64,000 nucleotides of DNA from Roseateles sp. (GTDB lineage Bacteria; Pseudomonadota; Gammaproteobacteria; Burkholderiales; Burkholderiaceae_C): NCBI GenBank assembly GCA_015657635.1, contig JACDQM010000180.1, positions 23,159-87,158 on the forward strand, read 5' to 3'. Shown here piece after piece: positions 1 to 9,137 of this stretch (position 1 is its first letter; each line of letters opens with the position of its first letter). Under the pieces are notes generated by a model that saw only the letters and a program-made list of their open reading frames with translations, searched no databases and had not been told where the DNA came from. A program made the translations under genes and the position numbers.

Positions 1-17
1 GCCGGAATCAGTTTCAT
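1..17 (-). CDS. mlaE: MlaE-like permease, first codons only (partial)
   Basis: On the minus strand an ATG at 17-15 overlaps the TGA stop of the upstream ATP-binding protein gene as ATGA, and reads Met-Lys-Leu-Ile-Pro before the window ends. In Mla operons the ATPase gene mlaF is normally followed by the inner-membrane permease gene mlaE, so this is probably its start. Only five codons are visible; the call rests on the overlap and on gene order. Confidence 0.45.
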
Positions 18-850
18 GCGCCCTGCTCCATGCCGAAGTCACGCCCGACCGGGAGCGCCGGCTGGTGGAAGTGCACCGGGCCGTCGGCCTGCGCGCCGAC
101 AAACTGCCGCACCAGCGGATCGTCGCTGTGCCGCAGCTCCTCGGGCGTGCCTTGCGCCACCACCCGGCCATTGGCGATCATCGCCACCTGGTCGGCGATC
201 GCGAAAGTCTCGTGCAGATCATGGGACACGATGATGCTGGTCAGGCCGAGTGCATCGTTAAGGTCGCGGATCAGCCGCGCCGCGACACCCAGAGAGATCG
301 GATCCAGGCCCGCGAAGGGCTCGTCGTAGAGCACCAGATCAGGATCGAGCGCAATCGCACGGGCCAGGGCCACACGCCGCGCCATGCCGCCAGAAATCTC
401 TGAAGGCATCAGATCGCGCACGCCGCGCAGCCCCACGGCATTGAGCTTCATCAGCACCAGATCACGGATCATGACCTCGGGCAACTTGGTGTGCTCACGC
501 AAGGGGAAGGCCACGTTCTCGAACACCGACAGGTCGGTGAACAAGGCGCCGAACTGGAACAGCATGCCCATGCGACGCCGCACGGCATACAGCTGATCAC
601 TCTTGAGCGTGCCCAGATCCTGGCCGTCGAACAGCACCTGGCCGGCAATCGGCCGGATCTGACGCCCCAGCAAGCGCAACACCGTGGTCTTGCCGCCGCC
701 GGAGGTGCCGATCAGCGCCAGCACCTTGCCGCGCGGCACCTGCAGATTCACATGCTCAAGGATGACGCGATCGCCGTAGCCGCAGCTGACGTCGCGCAAC
801 TCGATCAGGGGGCTGTCCGTTGAAGATGACTGGGGCGAATAGGGGGCCAT
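14..850 (-). CDS. mlaF: ABC transporter ATP-binding protein, MlaF type
   Basis: Predicted 278-residue ATPase of the Mla system, which moves phospholipids between outer and inner membrane. Visible motifs are a Walker A GTSGGGKT at about residues 48-55, the signature SGGMARR near 155, a Walker B LVLYDEPFAGLD near 175 and the switch histidine in IIVSHD. The SGGMARR form of the signature, instead of SGGQ, is typical of MlaF/Ttg2A. The ATG at 850 follows an AAGG-like ribosome site. The stop overlaps the next start as ATGA, so translation is probably coupled to mlaE. A TATGAT hexamer on the minus strand (901-896) could be a -10 element, but I see no good -35. The family is well supported; the mla assignment is a little less certain because most of the operon lies outside the window. 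Confidence 0.85.
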   Translation of the reverse strand: MAPYSPQSSSTDSPLIELRDVSCGYGDRVILEHVNLQVPRGKVLALIGTSGGGKTTVLRLLGRQIRPIAGQVLFDGQDLGTLKSDQLYAVRRRMGMLFQFGALFTDLSVFENVAFPLREHTKLPEVMIRDLVLMKLNAVGLRGVRDLMPSEISGGMARRVALARAIALDPDLVLYDEPFAGLDPISLGVAARLIRDLNDALGLTSIIVSHDLHETFAIADQVAMIANGRVVAQGTPEELRHSDDPLVRQFVGAQADGPVHFHQPALPVGRDFGMEQGA

Positions 851-934
851 GAGCCTTGATGCGCAGGGCGTGGCGCCCGAGATCGGAAAGGCAACATCAT
901 AGGGGAAACACCAAGAAACGGCAGGAGGCCCATT

Positions 935-1624
935 TCAAGGCCCGACGCCCTTGCGCTGCACACGCGGATCAGCCTCGAAACTGACCTCGACGCGGATGCG
1001 CGACTTCACCACCTGCCCCTGCAATTGCCCAGGTGAGAACTGAGCCCCGAGAAAGACGGCTCGCGCCTGCTCCTGCAGGGAGGCTGGCAGTTCGCCGTCT
1101 TCCACCCGGACGCGCTGCACCACGCCAAATTCATCGATGAAGAGGCTCAGTACCCCCGCATAGCGGCCGGCTGGCGGGGCATCGTGCGGCGGCCAACTCA
1201 ACAACACCGAGCCTTGCAAAGCAGGTGGCACGGTCAGCCGCGGCCGCGGCAAATAGCTCTGCTCATCAAATCCTGCATCCACGTTCAGCGCTGGTGCCGA
1301 TGAGGCAAGCGGCTCCAGCGCCGGCCGCGCCAGAGGCTCCACAGCGTCAGGCATTGCTTCGACCTCATTGGAGATGGCCGATGCGAACAGCCTTGCGGAC
1401 ACCGCCGGTGCAGAAGCCGCAACCGCAGCCGCCGGCTCGCGGCCTGCTGGCGCCGACTCCACTGATGCAACACGCAACTCGATCACCGAAGCCGCTGGCG
1501 CCGGCCGATGCGCCGCAGGCCCCGAACCTGCCCCAGGCTGAGCCCACCACGCCGCCAGCGCGCCGTGCATGAGCACCGACGCCCCAATGCAGGCCTGCAG
1601 GCCGCGCCGCAAGACTCTCGCCAC
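935..1624 (-). CDS. TonB-like C-terminal domain protein at the end of the pilY1 operon
   Basis: A 229-residue protein with a short basic N-terminus, one hydrophobic segment at about residues 9-28 (a signal anchor), a long Ala/Pro-rich linker (30-115) and a C-terminal domain from about 140. That domain has the TonB_C pattern, including LFIDEFGVVQRVRVEDGE and a late VKSRIRVEVSFEAD strand. This layout matches energy-transducer TonB proteins: membrane anchor, periplasm-spanning linker, receptor-contacting domain. The GTG start is four bases after the pilY1 stop, with CGGA between, so it looks co-translated with pilY1. No exbB or exbD lies nearby. Whether it energises a receptor or serves the pilus is unknown. 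The domain call is moderately sure; no specific tonB role is claimed. Confidence 0.6.
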   Translation of the reverse strand: MARVLRRGLQACIGASVLMHGALAAWWAQPGAGSGPAAHRPAPAASVIELRVASVESAPAGREPAAAVAASAPAVSARLFASAISNEVEAMPDAVEPLARPALEPLASSAPALNVDAGFDEQSYLPRPRLTVPPALQGSVLLSWPPHDAPPAGRYAGVLSLFIDEFGVVQRVRVEDGELPASLQEQARAVFLGAQFSPGQLQGQVVKSRIRVEVSFEADPRVQRKGVGP

Positions 1625-1628
1625 TCCG

Positions 1629-4600
1629 TCAGTCGATCAGCTCGCGCCACGAACTGCGGCGCGCTGTACCAGGCTGAGCCAATGCAGCACTCTGCGGCAC
1701 TGTCTCATTGCCAGCGTCAACCTTCGTCACGATGGTCACCGGCCCCTTGCCCAGCTGAACGGTACTCAAACCGGCCACCATCGAGTCGAGGGACTTGGAC
1801 GCGGCCTTGCCGGTCACGATGTCCAGCTGGTAGAGCCACGCCGTCCCACTGCTGCCCGCCTCGCAATCCGTTGCAGAGTTGCCCGGCACGTTGCCTGCAG
1901 CCGTCAGCGTATTGAAGGAGATCTGCATGTCCACGTTGATGCGCTCACGCTCCGAGAGGAGGTCGACGTACCAGCCATTGTTGACCGACCAGTCCACTGG
2001 CGCAGGCGGATCGATCTTGCGGACACCACCCACCGTTGCCAAGGTCTGCTTCACCAGCGTGCCGCCGGCCCGAACATCGCCCAGCCCAGTCGAGCTCAGC
2101 GAATCCTTGATGGCATAGATGCTCTGCACCGCCGTACTGGTCACGTCGCTGGTGCCCAGATATCGCCCAGTGCCAGCGTAGACGACCGCATGGCGGCTTC
2201 CGTTGGCCTCGATTTCAGCCAGTTGCAGCTGAGTCGTGATCGGCTGAGGCACACCCGCCACCAGCAGCTGCGCCAGCTTGAAGGCCTGCTCCTTGGGCTC
2301 CAGATTGCCGTCGATATCGAAACGCCAGATATTGCCTTGCAGATCGCCAGCGTAGAAGCGCGTCGCCAGGTTGTCCGCATCGGAATCGACCCAGGCATTG
2401 AGTTTGGTCAAACCACTGGGACTGCCCGCAGAGCCCACGCCCGTGCTGATGTCCTTCAGCAATGCACCGGTCAACGCATCGACGACGAACAGGTGGCCTT
2501 GCCCATCAGCGTTGTTGTGCCCCGAGCTGAAGACAACGACCCAGGTGCCGTCCTTGCGCTTCGTGATGATCGGATTGCCATAGCTCAGCCCAAGGTTGGC
2601 GTTCGAGAACTCCCACAAGGCTTGCGGGTTGTTGGGGTCCGTGATGTCGAGCGCGAAATAGGCGTTGCCACCGGCATTCAGCCCGCCGACCAGAATGGTG
2701 CGCCAACTGCCACCCATGAAGACGTCGCCCACTACAGGCGTGGCGTCCACCGTGTAGAAGTGCTTGGATTCGTAGAAACTGTCGGCCAGGCGATAGAGCT
2801 TGCCCATCACGGCACGGGGTACGTAAGCCCAGCGCTCGGTGCCATCGACCGCATTGAACGCATGCAGCATGCCGTCGTTGGCACCTACATACAAGGTCGG
2901 AGCTCGGCTTGCGCGTGCCGCCTTGAAACTGGCGTAGCCGTTCTCCACATATTGAAAGCTCGGCTTGCCGACATAGACCGGCGACGAGTTCACGATGTCA
3001 CCGAGCACTCGAGCGCGCGTCCGGTACTGCGGCTGGGGCTGGCCGCGCAGGAAGCTCACCATATTGGCGCCGGAGTTGACATCCGCGAGTGCGCTGCCTG
3101 TCAACCCAGCGCATTGGGTGAGCGTCGGAGACTTCGAGCAGGCATTGTCGAACATGGCCTTTTCGGTCGCGTTCATCGTGGCATAGACAAAGGGCTCGAG
3201 GCTCCCGCCATTGCCACCACCGGCCGGACGGAAGTGGTAGATCGTGCGGACCGTCGATGCCGTCAGCTTCTCCCCTGCCGACCAATCCGCCAGGTCAACC
3301 GGGTTGCCGGTGCTGTCGAGCTTGGATGTTGCCACCTCGCCCGTCGTGGTGTTGATCTTGTAGGACTTCAGGTCGCCGGTCCATTCGGCCGACTTGAACT
3401 GGGCGATGTAGACGCCGTTATCGCCCTCCACCGGCTGCAGCGTGCTGGTCGCGGCAGCCGATGAGGTGCCGACGACCGCCTTGATGGAGTTCAGCGCCGC
3501 AGCCAAGCTGGCGGCCAAGGTGGTCGGGTCACTGGCACTGAAATAGCGCCCACGCCCGTTCACAGCCGCATGCCAAAGGTCGTCGATGTTCACCGCGCCG
3601 CCATCGCTGCTCGGAACCGGCCAATTCTTGTTGCCATTGACCAGGTCCGCAAAATCACCCGTCGTCTGCGTCTCATACGCCGGGTCGTATTTGAACGTTC
3701 CGTTCACGCCCAGGCTGAGCGTGAAGGTGGTCATGTGCTGCCAGTTGGCCGTGTCTTTGCCGAGCGCCTTGACATCGTTCTCGCACACCGACTTGCCCAG
3801 GGCGCCGGTGCAGTTGCTGAGGGAGCTGTCGCGCAAGTCTGTCTTGTAGTAGTACATCGCCACGTCAGACAGGCTGTCGAGCGAGCCGCCCACCGTGGTG
3901 GTGGTGGTGACAGTCTTGGTGCCCACAGTTTCGGTCGGCGTGCTGTTCGTGACGGTCGCCGTGCCAGCGTTATTGGTGCCTGAAGCGGAGGTTGGGCCAA
4001 CGCTGACGGTCGAGGTGCTCACCGCCGCGCTGACGATAGCTGTGTTGGACGGCGCGCTTGCTGCACAGCCTTGCACCACAGGCGCGCCGGAGGCCACCCA
4101 CGGCGTGAAGTCGGTTCCCGCAGAAGTGTTGAAAGGCGTGGCCGTGCTCGTGGTTGCGCTGGTGGTGGTGGTGCCGGCCGAGGTGGTCACATTGGGCGTT
4201 CCGGTGCCTGTCACGTCAGAGCTCAGAACGCCGTCCACGTAGGTGATGGTGCGGGTGTAAGGGGTGACGGTGGTGACGTTTTGCACCAGGGTCGTCGACC
4301 AGGTGTTGAGCGTGCTGGTGCCACTGCTGTTGATGCTGCGCTGATCGCGCCTCATCTGCTGCGCTGATACCCGTCCCTGCCCAGCCGGGCAGCCGCTCGG
4401 CGCGAACAGCGTGGTCCCGCGATTGGAATTGGTAGGATTGGACGGGATGGGCGTCAGGCCACTCAGCACATAGTAGTAATCATTGCTATCGACAAGCGTG
4501 ATCGTGTACGAGCCGTTGAACACTGACGGGGTGACTCCGGAGATCGTCACCACCTCGCCGCCCGAGAATCCATGGTTGGACGATGTCCTCACATTCACGC

Positions 4601-6101
4601 GACAGGTGTAACTGCCCCCGCTCGTCGAACAGTTCGAGGTACCGAAGCTTGAGTTGCTGTAGGACCGGCTGAGCGTTCCAAGCGAGTACGTGTTGTACGA
4701 CTGCCCGGCCGTCGGCGTGTAAGTCGTGGTCGTGACCGTGTCAGTGCGTGTGAACGGCGTGACCGTGGTCTTGGTCGACGTGCCCGTCACGTTCCAGGTC
4801 TCAATCGTCTTGGTGACCTCGTTGCCACCGTCATACATCGGCCGCGCCGTGCCGCCGCCGTCCTGCTGGCCAACCGCGGTGCCGTCCAGTTTGTAGCCTG
4901 CATCGCCGTTCCAGTAGCCGTCCGTCGACAGAATGGTGAAGTTCTTCTGGCAGGAGTACTGCACCGGGTCATAAGTCTGACCGGACACCTTCTTCGCGTA
5001 GTAGCGGCCCGCCTTGGACAGGGCCGCGCGCAGCGGCGTGCTGTTGTTCGGATCGGCACCGCCAAAGCGCGAATAGAAGCTCGACTTCTGAGAGGCGTTG
5101 AAGTCAGCCACGTTCAGAATGCCGCCGGTGTTCTCGTTGATGGTGTTGAAACCGATACGGAACTTGTCGTCCATGTCCTTGAAGGCATGGCTCATGCTCG
5201 TCTTCATCATCGCCATGCGGGTGCTGTAGTAGCGATACCAATTGGCGTAGCGCTGGGCCATCGGCGATCCGGGCGTCACGATGTTGGCCGTGAAGACAGA
5301 CCTGCCAGGGTCAGAAGTGATGGAGCTGTTGCACTCCTTGAAGAAGGTCGAATTGGTATCCAGGCTGTTGTTCGGGAACTGGAAATCCAGGGGCTTCTGC
5401 GTGCCGCTGTAGGTGTAGTAGACGTTGTCGATCGCCGATCCATCACCGATTCGGACCGTCGAGAAACTGCCACTGCCCACTCCCATGGCGACGTCGACCG
5501 TCATGGCGGCCGTGGCCGAATTCCAGCTGGCCACCTTGCCGATCATGTAGCGGCCTGCCGTGTCGCCGAACACGGTCACCACCATACCTACGAAATAGGA
5601 TGAGGATGTTGCACCGCTCACTGTCAGCGTCAGCGTTCCGCCATTGGCCACTGTCAAGGAAGCTGGCGCGGTGACGGTGCGCTGATTGCGGGTCAGCACC
5701 GGGTCGCCGCTCTCAAGATAGACGTCGGTTGTGTAAGTCCCGTTCAAGAAGTCGGTGCTCGCAGCGGGAAGGTTGGCCCCTGTCGCATCGACCGGCAGCT
5801 TGTAGGGGGCTTTTGACTCGTCTGGATTGAAGCCCAAACCATTGCACTGCGCCGCACGCCGGCCGTACTTGTGGTTGAAGCCACTGGCGCTGAACCGGGC
5901 CTGATCCGGCATGTAGTCCCAGGCCATACTGCCCGAGTCGTCCAGGATGAACAGCACATTGGGCTTGACGTTGGTGGTCGACGTCGTGAACAGCGGCGCT
6001 GTGGCGATGTCGGTCTGCGCTGTCAGGCTCATTGATGCCAGGGCCAACGAAGACAAACCGGCAAGGCGGGCGAAATTTCGGAAGAACATGGAACCGTTCA
6101 T
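1629..6101 (-). CDS. pilY1: Type IV pilus tip adhesin / assembly protein PilY1
   Basis: A 1490-residue secreted protein with an N-terminal signal sequence. Residues 47-59 contain NVLFILDDSGSM, a metal-ion (MIDAS, DxSxS) motif at the start of a von Willebrand A-like domain. The C-terminal half is the PilC/PilY beta-propeller: YVGANDGMLHAFN and the repeat GDLQGNIWRFD are typical blades, and DSDAD at about 1239-1243 resembles the PilY1 calcium-binding loop. Between about 440 and 760 lies a Thr/Ser-rich low-complexity stretch. PilY1 sits at the pilus tip and affects extension, adhesion and surface sensing. The ATG at 6101 is chosen because GAGG lies seven bases upstream; an in-frame GTG at 6113 is weaker. 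It is the last pilus gene of the pilE-to-pilY1 operon. Confidence 0.93.
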   Translation of the reverse strand: MNGSMFFRNFARLAGLSSLALASMSLTAQTDIATAPLFTTSTTNVKPNVLFILDDSGSMAWDYMPDQARFSASGFNHKYGRRAAQCNGLGFNPDESKAPYKLPVDATGANLPAASTDFLNGTYTTDVYLESGDPVLTRNQRTVTAPASLTVANGGTLTLTVSGATSSSYFVGMVVTVFGDTAGRYMIGKVASWNSATAAMTVDVAMGVGSGSFSTVRIGDGSAIDNVYYTYSGTQKPLDFQFPNNSLDTNSTFFKECNSSITSDPGRSVFTANIVTPGSPMAQRYANWYRYYSTRMAMMKTSMSHAFKDMDDKFRIGFNTINENTGGILNVADFNASQKSSFYSRFGGADPNNSTPLRAALSKAGRYYAKKVSGQTYDPVQYSCQKNFTILSTDGYWNGDAGYKLDGTAVGQQDGGGTARPMYDGGNEVTKTIETWNVTGTSTKTTVTPFTRTDTVTTTTYTPTAGQSYNTYSLGTLSRSYSNSSFGTSNCSTSGGSYTCRVNVRTSSNHGFSGGEVVTISGVTPSVFNGSYTITLVDSNDYYYVLSGLTPIPSNPTNSNRGTTLFAPSGCPAGQGRVSAQQMRRDQRSINSSGTSTLNTWSTTLVQNVTTVTPYTRTITYVDGVLSSDVTGTGTPNVTTSAGTTTTSATTSTATPFNTSAGTDFTPWVASGAPVVQGCAASAPSNTAIVSAAVSTSTVSVGPTSASGTNNAGTATVTNSTPTETVGTKTVTTTTTVGGSLDSLSDVAMYYYKTDLRDSSLSNCTGALGKSVCENDVKALGKDTANWQHMTTFTLSLGVNGTFKYDPAYETQTTGDFADLVNGNKNWPVPSSDGGAVNIDDLWHAAVNGRGRYFSASDPTTLAASLAAALNSIKAVVGTSSAAATSTLQPVEGDNGVYIAQFKSAEWTGDLKSYKINTTTGEVATSKLDSTGNPVDLADWSAGEKLTASTVRTIYHFRPAGGGNGGSLEPFVYATMNATEKAMFDNACSKSPTLTQCAGLTGSALADVNSGANMVSFLRGQPQPQYRTRARVLGDIVNSSPVYVGKPSFQYVENGYASFKAARASRAPTLYVGANDGMLHAFNAVDGTERWAYVPRAVMGKLYRLADSFYESKHFYTVDATPVVGDVFMGGSWRTILVGGLNAGGNAYFALDITDPNNPQALWEFSNANLGLSYGNPIITKRKDGTWVVVFSSGHNNADGQGHLFVVDALTGALLKDISTGVGSAGSPSGLTKLNAWVDSDADNLATRFYAGDLQGNIWRFDIDGNLEPKEQAFKLAQLLVAGVPQPITTQLQLAEIEANGSRHAVVYAGTGRYLGTSDVTSTAVQSIYAIKDSLSSTGLGDVRAGGTLVKQTLATVGGVRKIDPPAPVDWSVNNGWYVDLLSERERINVDMQISFNTLTAAGNVPGNSATDCEAGSSGTAWLYQLDIVTGKAASKSLDSMVAGLSTVQLGKGPVTIVTKVDAGNETVPQSAALAQPGTARRSSWRELID

Positions 6102-6138
6102 GAGTAGCCTCACTGCGCTTGCATGGATGGCAGACGCA

Positions 6139-6840
6139 TCAGAAGTGGACCAAGGTCTCGGTGAAACTCACCGTGCCCCTCGCCCCTTCTGTGCGTGTGA
6201 TGATGCGGTAATAGGTGCCTGCAGCGATGGCCGTTGGGCGCACGTGCTGGCCCTGCTTGACTTCGCCCCGCTGCGTGGAGGTGCCAGTTGATGAGCCGAC
6301 CACCGGCACGATGCAGTTGTTGCCGGCAGCGTTGGCCGGGCCTGTGGCTGAGCACAAGCGCGTGATGAAGTACTTGACGCGATTGCCTGTCCCCACCTGC
6401 AGCTCAACCGGCGCCAGCAGGCAGTTCGCGATAGCGCGGCCATTGAGCCCGGGCACATTGCAGCCGTTGCCAGCCCAGTCGATCAGAACGGCCGGCGTGG
6501 CAGGCAAGGCATCAGCCCGCGGCCCGGCCGCCTCCAGCGCAGGAATCGCCACGGAGGAATAGGACCGGGCCTGCTGGTCCATCTCCAGCGTGGTCACCGG
6601 TGTGGCTGCCAACCAGGCAATGGCCGCCTCGGTGCCGGCCGAACTGGCGGCCAAGGCATCCTGCTTGAAGCCAAGATTGCCCAGCACCAGCAGGCTGCTG
6701 TCGACCGAACGCAGCAGGGCCACGGCGCCGAGAGTGAGCACCACCAGGCCCATCAGCGAGAACAGCAAGGAGACACCGCGCTGCACTCGCCTGACGATGT
6801 GCCGGCCACGCCTGAGGAGTGAGAGATTCTTCTTCATCAT
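6139..6840 (-). CDS. pilX: Minor pilin PilX
   Basis: A 233-residue type IV minor pilin. After a basic leader ending in RRVQRG comes the hydrophobic helix VSLLFSLMGLVVLTLGAVAL, consistent with a prepilin cleaved after Gly. The mature helix lacks Glu at position 5, a trait of PilX and the related GspK tip pseudopilins. The start is the ATG at 6840, one of two adjacent Met codons preceded by GAGCGAGAAG. Reading further upstream would overlap pilW in another frame. Eleven bases separate it from pilW, and 37 bases separate its stop from the pilY1 ATG. PilX, PilV, PilW, FimT and PilE form the priming complex that carries PilY1. Confidence 0.85.
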   Translation of the reverse strand: MMKKNLSLLRRGRHIVRRVQRGVSLLFSLMGLVVLTLGAVALLRSVDSSLLVLGNLGFKQDALAASSAGTEAAIAWLAATPVTTLEMDQQARSYSSVAIPALEAAGPRADALPATPAVLIDWAGNGCNVPGLNGRAIANCLLAPVELQVGTGNRVKYFITRLCSATGPANAAGNNCIVPVVGSSTGTSTQRGEVKQGQHVRPTAIAAGTYYRIITRTEGARGTVSFTETLVHF

Positions 6841-6851
6841 GGCTTCTCGCT

Positions 6852-8075
6852 CTAGGGCTGGGACGCCGGTGCAGCGCGGAAGTCGCTCTGCCACACCTGA
6901 TTGCGCAGAGGTACCAGGGTCTCGAACACTTTGTAGCGATAGTGCTTCCAGTCGCTGCTGACATCGGCCTTGAGCTCGACACACTTGCTGCTGCCGCAAC
7001 TCACGCTGCCGGCCACCGGTGCGAAGGTGCCCACATCCCAGCTTGGCATCGTGGTGGTCACTTCGTCCTTCTCGAACTGGCCGCTTCTGGCGAGCACGGC
7101 AATACGCACCGCGCGGACCTGTCCCCAGCCCGCATTGCTTGCCGGCGTGACGGCGTCAAAGCTGTCGACCACGTCATCGCCGTTGGTGTCCTTGCCGTAG
7201 AAAGCACGCATCGCAACGATGTTGGGCTGCAGATCGCGCGTGGTGGCGTTCTGGTCCCGGATGTTGCGCTGCACCTGGCGCAGCTTGAAGTCGGCCGTCA
7301 GCGAGAACGTGATGTCGGTGAACGCGCCAAGATTCACCAGGAAGGGCGGCGCGGCCTGCCGGATCGCAGCAGTCGTTGCAGCGTTACCCTGCGGAAGATT
7401 CCAGGCCGAAGCCGCTGCCGGCTGGTTGGGGAAGCCCGCAGCGTTCCAGGAGCCCGCGTCAAGGCGGCTGATGATGTTGCCGGCTGGCGCCGCAGAGACC
7501 TGGAACAGCTGACACGGCCGCTCACCTGGACCAGGAAATGGTGCCGGGTAGACCATGGCCACCAGATCTCCTTGATCAAAGCCCTGGGTGGACACCACGA
7601 CGACGTCATTGCGCTTGCTGTCGAGCGCAGCCGGGTCGTAGTAGGGGGGATCCACCCGAGTCGGCAGCGAGAAGCTGGCCTTCGAGCTGGAGAGGATGCG
7701 CACCGTGTCAGGCGCACCGCCTGCGCCTGCCGTGATGATGACTGGCGCGAGCGTCGGCGGCAGGTTAGGAGGAGCCGCACCGTTGAACAGACCCGTCAGC
7801 ACGCAACCCAGGGCAGAGCCCTCAGTCGATAGCCCATAGCCCGCCATCTTCAGCTGACGCTGCAAGGCATAGATGGCCAGCCCGCCGTTGACCTGAGCGT
7901 CAGAGCCCGAGGTGGTGCTGCGACGCTGGCCCTCAGAAAAGGACAGCACGTTGCTGATCACCAGAGTCGCGAGCAAGCCCACGACCACACCGACCATCAG
8001 CTCGATCAGCGTGAAGCCCGCTTGGCGGCGAGTCGGCTGTGCAATGTTCGCATGCATTTGCGGCCTCATCCTCAT
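6852..8075 (-). CDS. pilW: Minor pilin PilW
   Basis: A 407-residue prepilin-like protein. A short leader is followed by the class III/N-methylation motif GFTLIELMVGVVVGLLATLV (about residues 20-39), with Glu at mature position 5. The long C-terminal domain, much larger than that of a major pilin, fits PilW. Start choice: the ATG at 8075 overlaps the pilV stop as ATGA; a GTG at 8084 and an ATG at 8069 are also in frame. The length and the position between pilV and pilX support the name. The protein is expected in the inner membrane before assembly into the pilus tip complex. Confidence 0.87.
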   Translation of the reverse strand: MRMRPQMHANIAQPTRRQAGFTLIELMVGVVVGLLATLVISNVLSFSEGQRRSTTSGSDAQVNGGLAIYALQRQLKMAGYGLSTEGSALGCVLTGLFNGAAPPNLPPTLAPVIITAGAGGAPDTVRILSSSKASFSLPTRVDPPYYDPAALDSKRNDVVVVSTQGFDQGDLVAMVYPAPFPGPGERPCQLFQVSAAPAGNIISRLDAGSWNAAGFPNQPAAASAWNLPQGNAATTAAIRQAAPPFLVNLGAFTDITFSLTADFKLRQVQRNIRDQNATTRDLQPNIVAMRAFYGKDTNGDDVVDSFDAVTPASNAGWGQVRAVRIAVLARSGQFEKDEVTTTMPSWDVGTFAPVAGSVSCGSSKCVELKADVSSDWKHYRYKVFETLVPLRNQVWQSDFRAAPASQP

Positions 8076-8512
8076 TGCTGCCACGTCATCGACGACGAGT
8101 AGTTGTTGCGGCTCTCCTGCCCTTGCTTCCAGCTCACGGTGATCTGCACCGTTCCAGCACCGGCATTGGTGGTCAGCGTCACTTCGGCTGCTGGCAGCGT
8201 GGCCTCAACCTTGGTCTTCCAGTCCGCGCAACGGTTGTAGGACGCGCAGCTGGCGTCGCTGTACTGCGAGAGATTGCTCAGGTGATCTGTCTGGATCAGA
8301 GCGAACAGTTCCGATGCCAGATTGGAAGCATCGGCCCGGATCTTGCCGGAGGTCTGCGCCTGGGTCATCGTGGCCTGCAGGCCGACCAGCCCAAGAACGC
8401 CGAAGGCAAAGATCAGCATCGCGATGAGAACCTCGATCAGCGCAACGCCGTTCTGCCGGCGCCGCAGCAGTGGCACAGGGCGAGGCTCATGTCGGAGAAG
8501 ACTGCTGTTCAT
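8072..8512 (-). CDS. pilV: Minor pilin PilV
   Basis: A 146-residue prepilin. After a basic leader (residues 1-21) comes NGVALIEVLIAMLIFAFGVL, a pilin helix with the conserved Glu. Its region after the helix (LGLVGLQA...) is typical of PilV. The ATG at 8512 is preceded by AGGGGA and lies ten bases after the fimT stop. A longer upstream reading would run through fimT in another frame and is rejected. A CxxxxxxC pair in the middle (DASCASYNRC) may form a disulfide. It is part of the minor-pilin operon. Confidence 0.87.
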   Translation of the reverse strand: MNSSLLRHEPRPVPLLRRRQNGVALIEVLIAMLIFAFGVLGLVGLQATMTQAQTSGKIRADASNLASELFALIQTDHLSNLSQYSDASCASYNRCADWKTKVEATLPAAEVTLTTNAGAGTVQITVSWKQGQESRNNYSSSMTWQQ

Positions 8513-8522
8513 TCGATTCCCC

Positions 8523-9137
8523 TCAGAGCACCGGGCAGACGCGAGGATCGCCGGCGGCCACGTCGCGGTCGCACATGCGAATCGCGCCACCGGGCTCCAC
8601 CACCACGCGCAGCCGGCGCGTGTTGCCGCTGCTGGCCTGCACATCGATGAACTGGATGCTCGCGACGCCCGCTTGTGCGAGAACCTGGCCCAGCCCGTTG
8701 AACATCACGCGGTTGGCTGCGCCACCTGCACTGTCGGTGGCACTGACGGACAGGCCTGCCGCGTTCTCCAGCGCCGTGGATCGTTGCACCAGTTGCGGCG
8801 CGGTTGTCAGCGATGCGGCCGCGCCGCATTCACCGCCGGGATTGGAGACGCTGACCACCCAGGCGGGTGAATCCGAGGCCAGCGCGCAGGTGTTGCCTGG
8901 CACTTTTGAACCAGAGTCGGCCACCAGCCAGAAGCCCACCGAAGCGTTGCGCTTGAGCGCTTCCATGCGCGCCACATCTAGCCCGTTCTTGATCGATTCA
9001 GCGGCGTTGCGCACCTTCAGACTCTGCATCCAGTCGCGGATCTCAGGCATCACCGTGCCCAGCAAGCCAGAGAAGATCACGAGGACAACGATGACCTCGA
9101 TCAGACTGACGCCGCGCTGGAAGGCCGACTTCAGCAT
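8523..9137 (-). CDS. fimT: GspH/FimT family minor pilin
   Basis: A 204-residue pseudopilin. The leader MLKSAFQRG is followed by [20 protein letters not shown], with Glu at mature position 5. The body matches the GspH/FimT pattern, including [15 protein letters not shown], where this family keeps a conserved Arg/Asn stretch after the helix. Family members act in pilus priming and, in some species, in DNA binding during uptake. The start ATG at 9137 overlaps the end of pilE by seven bases (ATGCTGA). Several cysteines in the C-terminal half suggest disulfides. FimT and FimU cannot be told apart from sequence alone. Confidence 0.82.
   Translation of the reverse strand: MLKSAFQRGVSLIEVIVVLVIFSGLLGTVMPEIRDWMQSLKVRNAAESIKNGLDVARMEALKRNASVGFWLVADSGSKVPGNTCALASDSPAWVVSVSNPGGECGAAASLTTAPQLVQRSTALENAAGLSVSATDSAGGAANRVMFNGLGQVLAQAGVASIQFIDVQASSGNTRRLRVVVEPGGAIRMCDRDVAAGDPRVCPVL

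Noticed and set aside
1569..3464. Long plus-strand open frame opposite pilY1
   Set aside because: It mirrors a well-supported pilus protein gene; residue mix is rich in Arg/His/Ala without any recognisable motif. GC-rich antisense frames stay open by chance.
3890..4350. CRISPR- or satellite-like repeats
   Set aside because: The repetition is codon-level Thr/Ser/Val bias within PilY1, without constant repeat and spacer lengths.
6841..6999. Longer pilX start
   Set aside because: It would overlap pilW by about 150 bases in another frame, and the residues before the double Met do not resemble a pilin leader.
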